The position numbers and the translations under genes are program-made. The notes beneath the pieces were generated by a model, which was not told the origin of the DNA, searched no databases, and was given only the letters and a program-made list of their open reading frames with translations. Shown here piece by piece: positions 15,933-22,194 of a DNA stretch of 38,400 nt. Position 1 is the first letter of the stretch; every line of letters begins with the position of its first letter. The DNA is from an uncultured Balneolaceae bacterium (GTDB taxonomy: Bacteria > Bacteroidota > Rhodothermia > Balneolales > Balneolaceae), in assembly GCA_937982515.1 (NCBI GenBank), contig CALJMB010000109.1, forward strand, positions 1-38,400, read 5' to 3'.

Positions 15933-16292
15933 ATGCGAGTACCCATACTCCAGCAGGGAGGTTATCTTATTGCATCTGTTCAGTCATCTCTGAGTGATGA
16001 AGAGCTTTTACAGCTCAGAGATGATTTAGTCGCGCGGGTGTCTACCGTCAGAGCCCGGGGCGTTGTTATTGATGTCACCGTTTTAGACGTGATGGATTCT
16101 TTTGCTACCCGGATTTTACGGGATATCGCCCAGATGATTAAGCTGCGCGGCGCGCCTACGGTGGTTGTAGGCATACAGCCGGAAGTGGCTTTGGCAATGG
16201 TACAACTGGGCCTGAGCCTGGGTAACCTGGAAACGGCGCTCGACCTGGAAGAGGGCCTGACGTTGCTGGGCGAGCACACGAAGGCTGACTAG
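15933..16292 (+). CDS. rsbS: RsbS-type STAS antagonist of the stressosome
   Basis: A 119-residue single STAS domain protein, normal for RsbS (about 120 residues). The start MRVPILQQGGYLIASVQSSLSD and the blocks GVVIDVTVLDVMDSFATR and VVVGIQPEVALAMVQLGL are typical. Ser56 in MDSF corresponds to the phosphorylated Ser59 of Bacillus RsbS. With RsbR it forms the icosahedral stressosome shell that holds RsbT; phosphorylation of RsbS by RsbT releases the kinase. It follows rsbR closely but is separated from rsbT by 234 bp, unlike the tightly packed order usual for these genes. Confidence 0.94.
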   Translation: MRVPILQQGGYLIASVQSSLSDEELLQLRDDLVARVSTVRARGVVIDVTVLDVMDSFATRILRDIAQMIKLRGAPTVVVGIQPEVALAMVQLGLSLGNLETALDLEEGLTLLGEHTKAD

Positions 16293-16391
16293 CGCTGTTC
16301 CAGATTAATCAGGTGTCAGGAATGGGCTCCTGAGTGCTGATTCTCCGGCCTGGTGATCATCTGGCCGGCACGTGTGCACCGTGTACTTAGG

Positions 16392-16421
16392 TTGTAGAAA
16401 CTTGTTTATTATTGTTATAAT
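16392..16421 (+). promoter_or_regulatory. Candidate internal promoter upstream of rsbT
   Basis: TTGTAG (16392-16397) and TATAAT (16416-16421) are spaced by 18 bp, resembling a generic -35/-10 pair, in the 234-bp gap between rsbS and rsbT. A small hairpin, CCGGCC (16345-16350) with GGCCGG (16363-16368), lies upstream. Bacteroidota-type sigma factors use a different consensus, so this is tentative. Confidence 0.25.
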
Positions 16422-16526
16422 GAGAGTGGTTTTCTAATGGAGACGCAAGAAAAGTTGAGTAAGCCAGAGGGGTCAGGAGTGAGCCATTGACATCGTTAAA
16501 GTTGCCAAGTCGGAAGTATTGAGTGT

Positions 16527-16988
16527 GTGGACATTAAGGATATGAAAAACAAATTCGAGTCGAAGAAGCCTGAATCCAGGTCGAGGTGGAAAAATTTCCC
16601 GATTAAATCAGATAAAGATCTGGTTGAAATACGTGCCTATGGCAGAAAGCTGGCCCGCGAAATTGGTTTTAATTCAAACGATCAGACGCTAATAGCCACA
16701 GCTCTTTCTGAGGTGTGTCGAAATATTATTGAGTACGCCGGAACGGGGAAAATAATTATAGAGACGGCTCAGGGTTCATCCCGGGGAATAAGTATAACCG
16801 CTCATGACCACGGGCCCGGCATAAAAGATATAGAAAAAGCTCTGGAAGAGGGTTTTTCAACAGGGAGAGGAATGGGAATCGGTCTTCCCGGATGCAGACG
16901 TATTATGGACCAGTTTCAAATCAATTCTCAGGCGGGCAAGGGGACGGTTGTGAGTATGCACAAATGGGTTGATAAAAATGGATATTAA
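16527..16988 (+). CDS. rsbT: RsbT-type serine/threonine kinase (stressosome switch kinase)
   Basis: A 153-residue GHKL-fold kinase. It starts at a GTG (16527) with GGAAG about 9 nt upstream; an ATG at 16542 is a close alternative. Conserved RsbT blocks are LIATALSEVCRNIIEYAG (N-box Glu62/Asn66), ITAHDHGPGIKDIEKAL (G1 box, Asp94), STGRGMGIGLPGCRRIMDQF (ATP lid, 111-130) and QINSQAGKGTVV (G2). RsbT phosphorylates RsbR and RsbS, then leaves the stressosome to activate an effector, in Bacillus the phosphatase RsbU. No RsbU phosphatase is present here; the closest candidate partner is the histidine kinase at 17631. It overlaps the next gene by 11 nt. Confidence 0.94.
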   Translation: MDIKDMKNKFESKKPESRSRWKNFPIKSDKDLVEIRAYGRKLAREIGFNSNDQTLIATALSEVCRNIIEYAGTGKIIIETAQGSSRGISITAHDHGPGIKDIEKALEEGFSTGRGMGIGLPGCRRIMDQFQINSQAGKGTVVSMHKWVDKNGY

Positions 16989-17607
16989 CAGAGACGGGAC
17001 TTTTACAGGTATATCGCTTCGTTTGGAATGGAGCGCGGCTATGTTGCCCAAAGAAGGAGAAGACTACTGCGGAGACCGGTATCTGGTTAAAGAGGCGGGA
17101 GACAAAGTGTTGACAGCAGCCATAGATGGCGTAGGGCACGGAGAGAAAGCCGGAAATGTCGCTCAGCGCGCCTTGCGGTCTTTAGAATCTTTTAAAGGCG
17201 AACCGCTCATACCTCTGGTCGAACAGTGCCACAAAGCCCTCAGAAACACCCGGGGCGTAGTGATGAGCCTGGCCTTGTTTGACACAGCCGCCCACACCAT
17301 GTCCTGGATTAGCGTGGGGAATGTAGACGGAGTGTTAATTAAGGCCGGGGGAGAGGAAAATAATAAGAATATCGTGCTCAGAGGAGGCATCGTCGGTTAT
17401 AAATTACCGTCATTGCGGACTTCTGTACTACCTGTCTCACCTGGGGATCTGCTTATACTAACTACAGATGGGGTCAAGGGGGAGTATATCGATAGTGTTT
17501 TTCATGAGAAAACCACCGGTGAAATTGTAAACTATATCTCTTCAAACTTTTTTAAGCCTTTGGATGATGCGCTGGTTTTTACTGCACGATATATGGAGAC
17601 AAAATAA
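16978..17607 (+). CDS. rsbX: RsbX-type PP2C/SpoIIE-fold phosphatase
   Basis: A 209-residue PP2C-like (SpoIIE-fold) phosphatase, the small size typical of RsbX. Motifs present are GEDYCGDRYLV, AAIDGVGHGEKAGNVAQRAL, ILTTDGVKGEY and LDDALVF, which supply the metal-binding Asp residues. RsbX dephosphorylates RsbS and RsbR and so resets the stressosome after stress. The ATG at 16978 overlaps the rsbT stop by 11 nt, suggesting translational coupling; an in-frame TTG at 16969 is an alternative start. Order rsbR-rsbS-rsbT-rsbX supports the assignment. Confidence 0.9.
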   Translation: MDINRDGTFTGISLRLEWSAAMLPKEGEDYCGDRYLVKEAGDKVLTAAIDGVGHGEKAGNVAQRALRSLESFKGEPLIPLVEQCHKALRNTRGVVMSLALFDTAAHTMSWISVGNVDGVLIKAGGEENNKNIVLRGGIVGYKLPSLRTSVLPVSPGDLLILTTDGVKGEYIDSVFHEKTTGEIVNYISSNFFKPLDDALVFTARYMETK

Positions 17608-17630
17608 ATTAACGGAATATTCTGTACCCA

Positions 17631-19448
17631 ATGGTACACATTAAGAAACAGCTTGCCGACGGTTTAAAGGAGTACCTGATCAATGAAAATGAACAGGCAC
17701 TGACAAAGGCATATGAACTGGGGCGCAACTCACTCATAGAAGGTATAGGAGAGCTGGATCTGATTGGCATATATCATGAAGTTATATCAGAAATACAATC
17801 TGACGGCAACATCTTCGATTCCGGCCATAAGTTTGATTTAGCCGCTACCTTTCTGACCGATGTGCTGGCTCCCTATGAAATACGCCAGAGGGGCTACAGG
17901 GAGTTGATTAGCAAGCTGAACCGAAAGAATGAACTTCTGGAAGAAGAAATATATAAAAGAAAGAAGTCGGAAGAAGCACTGCAAGAGAGCAAAGACAAAT
18001 TTCAATCTCTGATAGAGAATGGCCTGGATATAATTACGGTACTTAATTACGATGGAACCATACGCTACTCCAGTCCCTCGGTTGAGCGTGTCCTTGCTTA
18101 CCAGCCCGAAGAACTGAAAGGGAAAAAGGTCTTTAAATACATTCATCCGGACGATATTTTCAAAGTACGTGCCATTGTTAAGGAGTTGAATCAGGTTTCC
18201 GGGAAAGTCGTGTCATCCGAATTCAGGTTCCAACACAGGCTCGGAGGGTGGATTATTCTGGAAAGTGTGGCTAAAAGTGTCATAGACAGCCAGGACGGAC
18301 TGGGGATTATCGTAAATTCGCGGGATATTTCTTACCGTGTAAAATTCAGAAAAGAACTGGAAGATAAAAGCCGCCAGCTGGAAGAGGCACAGCACATTGC
18401 CCGTGTCGGGAACTGGGAATGGAAAGTAAATGAGCAAGAGAACGAATTGTCCTGGTCTAAAGAGATGTGCCGTATATATGGGCTGGACCCTGAAGAATTC
18501 GATAACTCATTTGCAAGTTTTATCCACTATGTTCACCCGGATGATCTGGATCAGGTGAAAGGGCATATAGAAAAGGCTCTTGAAACCAAAAGCTCTTTCA
18601 GTTTTGAACACCGGATCATCCGTCCGGACAAGCGTATACAGACGCTTTTTTGCAGGGGGGAGGTGGTGACCGACCCCTCAGGCCAGATTGTTAAAGTTGT
18701 AGGTATAGGGCAGGATATTACGGAACAAAAAGAAGCAGAAGAGCGTTTGCGGGAATATAGCGAGAAGCTGAGGAAACTGTCTGCAAAGGTGGAGCAGGCC
18801 AGGGAAGAGGAACGGATACGGATTGCCAGGGAAATTCATGATGAGCTCGGCCAGATGTTAACTGTTCTGAAAATGGAGTTTTCTATTCTTATCGAAAAGG
18901 TGCTTCAGAGCAACGGATCAGATTCGTTTTCCATTATAAATAAAGAAAAGAATCAGATTATAGATCGTGTCGATACCATCATAAAATCCGTCCAGAGAAT
19001 AACGACCGATTTAAGGCCCGAGGTACTGGATGATTTGGGGCTGAAAGAAGCGATTGAATGGCAGGCTCAGGAATTCGAGAAGAGGACAGGTATAAAACTA
19101 CGTTGCGACTCGAATGTTAATGATGCAAATTTGCTTGAAGAGGAGCGTTCTACGGCTATGTTCAGAATATTTCAGGAAACGTTAACCAATGTGGCCCGGC
19201 ATGCCGGGGCTACAGAAATCGATGTCAGCTTGTCTCAAAAAGATTGTTTGCTGATGCTCACAGTACAGGACAATGGTATCGGAATTACGCAGGAGAATAT
19301 CGAATCGTCGGGTTCTTTAGGTATAATAGGAATGAAAGAACGCGCTCAGTTATTGGGCGGGAAAATCCGTTTTGAAGGAATCCCCGATAAAGGAACTACC
19401 GTAACTCTTGAAATGCCTCTTAATCCAAAAAACCAGGTCAACCATTAA
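17631..19448 (+). CDS. Sensor histidine kinase with RsbU-N-like domain and two PAS domains
   Basis: A 605-residue soluble kinase without membrane segments. Residues about 1-95 (LKEYLINENEQALTKAYELGRNSLIEG, then GIYHEVISEI and TFLTDVLAPYEIRQRGYRELIS) resemble the N-terminal RsbT-binding helical domain of RsbU. A short coiled coil follows (about 94-122). PAS1 spans about 122-235 and PAS2 about 250-365, each with an HPDD motif (172-175 and 302-305). The HisKA_3 dimerisation domain has REEERIRIAREIHDELGQ with phospho-acceptor His403. The HATPase region has FQETLTNVARHAGA (N-box) and DNGIGI (547-552). Its partner is the NarL-type regulator 18 bp downstream. The RsbU-like domain suggests that RsbT controls this kinase; that link is inferred. 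Confidence 0.9.
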   Translation: MVHIKKQLADGLKEYLINENEQALTKAYELGRNSLIEGIGELDLIGIYHEVISEIQSDGNIFDSGHKFDLAATFLTDVLAPYEIRQRGYRELISKLNRKNELLEEEIYKRKKSEEALQESKDKFQSLIENGLDIITVLNYDGTIRYSSPSVERVLAYQPEELKGKKVFKYIHPDDIFKVRAIVKELNQVSGKVVSSEFRFQHRLGGWIILESVAKSVIDSQDGLGIIVNSRDISYRVKFRKELEDKSRQLEEAQHIARVGNWEWKVNEQENELSWSKEMCRIYGLDPEEFDNSFASFIHYVHPDDLDQVKGHIEKALETKSSFSFEHRIIRPDKRIQTLFCRGEVVTDPSGQIVKVVGIGQDITEQKEAEERLREYSEKLRKLSAKVEQAREEERIRIAREIHDELGQMLTVLKMEFSILIEKVLQSNGSDSFSIINKEKNQIIDRVDTIIKSVQRITTDLRPEVLDDLGLKEAIEWQAQEFEKRTGIKLRCDSNVNDANLLEEERSTAMFRIFQETLTNVARHAGATEIDVSLSQKDCLLMLTVQDNGIGITQENIESSGSLGIIGMKERAQLLGGKIRFEGIPDKGTTVTLEMPLNPKNQVNH

Positions 19449-19466
19449 TACGAAGGGAGTACAAAG

Positions 19467-20105
19467 ATGATCAAGGTGCTTATTGTAGATGACCATCCGT
19501 TGGTCCGTGAAGGACTAAAAAAGGTTGTTAGCCAAAGGACAACAAATATTAAAGTTGTAGGAGAGGCTTCAAGCGCTAACCAGCTGATGGAAAAGCTTTC
19601 AGCAAGCCTGCCGGATATTGTTATACTGGATATCGCCATGCCCGGCAAAAGCGGATTGGATGTGCTGAAGGAGATAAAAGAGTATTATCCCCATCTTCCC
19701 GTTCTTATTTTAAGCATGCATCCGGAAGACCGCTTTGCCATACGGGCACTTAAAGCGGGTGCCTCCGGTTACCTGACCAAAAGCAGCATATCAGACCAGC
19801 TGGTTAAAGCAATTAAGAAGATCGTCACTAAAAAGAAAAAATATATAAGTCAGAGCCTGGCTGAAGAACTGGCCGAGCGGGTCGACTCACACAGCGAGAA
19901 ACCTCTTCACGAATCATTATCCGACCGCGAGTATCAAATTTTGTGCATGATTGCTTCGGGCAAAAAAGTCAATGATATTGCCAAAGAACTTTCACTGAGT
20001 GTTCAGACAGTACATACCTACCGTTCCAGAATTAAAGACAAGACCGGGTTGAACACCAATGTAGATCTCACCCGATATGCGCTTCATAACAATCTGATTG
20101 ATTGA
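19467..20105 (+). CDS. NarL/FixJ-family response regulator
   Basis: A 212-residue regulator with an N-terminal receiver (about 2-118) and a C-terminal LuxR-type HTH (about 145-208). Receiver residues are Asp8/Asp9, phospho-acceptor Asp55 in VILDIAMPG, Ser83 in ILSMH and Lys105 in GYLTKSS. The HTH reads LSDREYQILCMIASGKKVNDIAKELSLSVQTVHTYRSRIKDK. A GGGAG lies before the ATG. It follows its histidine kinase by 18 bp and ends the stressosome operon. It takes the place that sigma-B output genes hold in Bacillus. Targets are unknown; the inverted repeat at 20218-20291 is one candidate site. Confidence 0.95.
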   Translation: MIKVLIVDDHPLVREGLKKVVSQRTTNIKVVGEASSANQLMEKLSASLPDIVILDIAMPGKSGLDVLKEIKEYYPHLPVLILSMHPEDRFAIRALKAGASGYLTKSSISDQLVKAIKKIVTKKKKYISQSLAEELAERVDSHSEKPLHESLSDREYQILCMIASGKKVNDIAKELSLSVQTVHTYRSRIKDKTGLNTNVDLTRYALHNNLID

Positions 20106-20129
20106 TGATTGATAAGTATTAAGTAGAAT

Positions 20130-20181
20130 GTAGAAAGCAAGGCTGCCAGCTAAAATGCCAGGCCACTTTTTTACTTTCTAC
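20130..20181 (+). terminator. Possible terminator after the stressosome operon
   Basis: GTAGAAAG (20130-20137) pairs with CTTTCTAC (20174-20181), with an inner GGCTG-CCAGC/GCCAGGCC structure and a T-run (ACTTTTTTAC) just before the right arm. It lies 25 bp after the response regulator stop. The T-run is inside the loop side, so it is not a canonical terminator. Confidence 0.4.
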
Positions 20182-20217
20182 TTATTTATTACGCCCATCT
20201 GATGAGTTTTATTACAC

Positions 20218-20291
20218 TTGTTGTCATAATTTTTTGATATATAAGTCCGTGAAAAGTGTGACATCTCCCCGCCACCGGATTATGACAACAA
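20218..20291. promoter_or_regulatory. Long-spaced 13-bp perfect inverted repeat, operator-like
   Basis: TTGTTGTCATAAT (20218-20230) and ATTATGACAACAA (20279-20291) are exact inverted copies 48 bp apart. A second nested pair, ACACTT near 20215 and AAGTGT near 20254, lies between and overlapping. Paired half-sites about six helical turns apart suit DNA looping or a dimeric regulator. The nearest regulator gene is the response regulator just upstream; a sigma-54 activator lies downstream. Confidence 0.4.
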
Positions 20292-20832
20292 TTTCAAAGT
20301 TCCTCCTATATTTTTAAACGGACAGATTATATATGTTAGTGATGAGCAAAGGAGGTAGTTCAAACGGAGGCAAGGCGTTGGCTTTGTTACCTGATACAAA
20401 ACAGACGCCATCAATGCCTATTGAAGCTACAAAAGCCAGAGAAAGGATTGGCACACATCTTTTCCCGGCGGCGGCCATTTTTCGCTACTACCTTCAGAGC
20501 AGTGCGGGAGGTATCAGCTCCTGCAACCATTCGCCAATGTAACGCGGATGTTCAGGGACGAATAAAGGCAGCTTTCCTCTGATTTGTGCCGGCCTGGCGG
20601 CTGGTGCGGTTTAGGGCAAGCTGCTCGAATGGAAATCCTGAAAACCGGGTGCGATAAATATCCGGAGCAACGAGCTTTTTAAGTGTGTAAGAGATATGGT
20701 GTTGGGGTGAAACCCAGCTAAAAAATATTTCTAAGAGAGACGTTGTGTACCCTGCAGTAGTCAAGAGAGGGCTACTTGAGCCATTTTATTTAAAATAACA
20801 ATATAAAAAGTAATCATCAAGCAGATTAAGGC

Positions 20833-20955
20833 ATGAGAGAAGTACGCATTTATCAAGGAGACATTATAATATCGCATTTCTGCGAAAGCGCAACCGGTGG
20901 CAGGAAACTTTCGGGAGTCACTGTGGTGATGCCTGACAATACCTACACCTTGTAA
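20833..20955 (+). CDS. Possible 40-residue protein
   Basis: An ATG-started frame of 40 codons reading MREVRIYQGDIIISHFCES, then ATGGRKLSGVTVVMPDNTYTL. The alternation of hydrophobic and charged residues is protein-like, but AAGG is only 1 nt from the ATG, no relative is recognised and the length allows chance. It lies 52 bp upstream of the sigma-54 activator gene. Confidence 0.25.
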   Translation: MREVRIYQGDIIISHFCESATGGRKLSGVTVVMPDNTYTL

Positions 20956-21007
20956 AACGGAATAGTACAACTACTTGCATAAACAGGTTTAATAAGAGGT
21001 AAAATAC

Positions 21008-22036
21008 ATGTCAAGAGAAGTTTTCTATCACGCGGAAGGAGAAGGAAATGAAAAGAAACCGGTTTTTATTACGCGCGACCCTAAAATGGAGAGACTGTAT
21101 AAACAGATTGAAAGAATTGCCACAACAGAAGCTTCTGTGTTAATCACAGGGGACAGCGGGACCGGTAAAGAAGTTGTCTTTCGGCTGATTCACGCGAAAA
21201 GCCACAGAAGGCAACGGCCTTTTGTAGCTCTGAATTGTGCCGCTATCCCCAAGGAGATGGTTGAAAGCGAACTCTTTGGCCATGAAAGAGGGGCTTTTAC
21301 CGGCGCCGTTAAAAGAAAAAAAGGATGTTTTGAATTGGCAGATAAAGGCACGCTCTTCCTGGATGAAATTGCAGAGATGGAGCTGGGTATACAGGTCAAG
21401 CTTTTGCGTGCGGTAGAGTATAAAGCTTTTCGCCGGCTGGGAGGAAGTGAGGAAGTAGAGACGGATGTCCGCATAGTCGCCGCTACAAATAAAGATATGA
21501 CGGAAGCGCTGGAAAATGAGGAGTTCAGAAAAGATCTTTTTTACCGGCTAAGCGTAGTAGAGCTCCACATTCCGCCTCTGCGCGAGCGTAAAGTTGATAT
21601 CCCGCTCCTCGCCAGATACTTTATGCAGGTGTTCTCGACTAAATATCATACGCCGGTTAAACAATTCTCGGATGATTGTATTAGCTGTTTTCTCGAATAT
21701 GAATGGCCCGGAAATGTCAGGGAATTACGGAATACCATTGAACGATGCGTAATTATGTGCCCTAACGACACAATCACCACAGCGCATATTGCTCCGCATA
21801 TAGCCAAATCCGGCGGCAAATGTCAAGACGATATCTACGATACAGATACGTACAAGAGTACAAACGGAGGCATTGACCGGATCAATATTCCCGTGGGTAC
21901 TACCATAAGGGAGGCTGAACGGAAGCTGATCGACAAGACGCTTTCATCCGTAAACTATAATAAATCTGAAGCCGCAAGAATATTAGGTTTTAGCAGAGCT
22001 ACCCTTCACAACAAGCTAGACAAGTATGGCAGTTAA
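21008..22036 (+). CDS. Sigma-54-dependent transcriptional activator without receiver domain
   Basis: A 342-residue bacterial enhancer-binding protein consisting of a short N-terminus, an AAA+ sigma-54 interaction domain (about 22-250) and a Fis-type HTH (about 300-340). Walker A is GDSGTGKE (48-55), the sigma-54 contact loop GAFTGA is intact (95-100), Walker B is GTLFLDEI (114-121), and the arginine-finger region FRKDLFYRLSV and sensor-II region WPGNVRELRNTIERC are present. The HTH reads SEAARILGFSRATLHNKL. Without a receiver it resembles PspF-type activators, so control must come from a partner protein or expression level. Candidate targets in this window are the sigma-54-like sites at 14721, 30087 and 30463. 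Confidence 0.94.
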   Translation: MSREVFYHAEGEGNEKKPVFITRDPKMERLYKQIERIATTEASVLITGDSGTGKEVVFRLIHAKSHRRQRPFVALNCAAIPKEMVESELFGHERGAFTGAVKRKKGCFELADKGTLFLDEIAEMELGIQVKLLRAVEYKAFRRLGGSEEVETDVRIVAATNKDMTEALENEEFRKDLFYRLSVVELHIPPLRERKVDIPLLARYFMQVFSTKYHTPVKQFSDDCISCFLEYEWPGNVRELRNTIERCVIMCPNDTITTAHIAPHIAKSGGKCQDDIYDTDTYKSTNGGIDRINIPVGTTIREAERKLIDKTLSSVNYNKSEAARILGFSRATLHNKLDKYGS

Positions 22037-22087
22037 TTGATCAGTCTTTCTGCTTAGTCTGGTTTGGTTGTATAATCCCGAAAAAAG

Positions 22088-22117
22088 AAAACCCGGTTTG
22101 GAATACAGCCGGGTTTT
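22088..22117. terminator. Bidirectional terminator between convergent genes
   Basis: AAAACCCGG (22088-22096) pairs with CCGGGTTTT (22109-22117), with a 12-nt loop and A/T runs on both sides. It lies 51 bp after the activator stop and 77 bp before the stop of the convergent GH18 gene, so it can serve both strands. Confidence 0.75.
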
Positions 22118-22194
22118 CCTGTTTATGCTTTTCTGTTTTGCCCAAAAGCTGAGCATCTATTCTAATTGGCGCTACACCTTGATAACAAGCTGCA

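Larger units (their letters stand above)
20106..21007. other. 0.9-kb intergenic region between response regulator and sigma-54 activator
   Basis: The region holds a terminator-like inverted repeat (20130-20181), a long-spaced perfect inverted repeat (20218-20291) and a possible 40-codon gene (20833-20955). A 69-codon frame at 20333-20542 has poor composition and no good start signal. Nothing else is recognisable. Confidence 0.5.

Noticed and set aside
16969..16977. TTG start for rsbX
   Set aside because: It is possible, but the in-frame ATG at 16978 is 9 nt later, keeps the overlap with rsbT and loses no domain residue.
20449..20465. TTGGCACACATCTTTTC as a sigma-54 promoter
   Set aside because: The -24 part is good, but the -12 GC is TT, and no gene follows within a suitable distance.
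20333..20542. 69-codon frame after the response regulator
   Set aside because: The composition is Gly/Ser/Ala/Pro-rich without structure, and the AGGAGG lies inside the frame rather than before its start.
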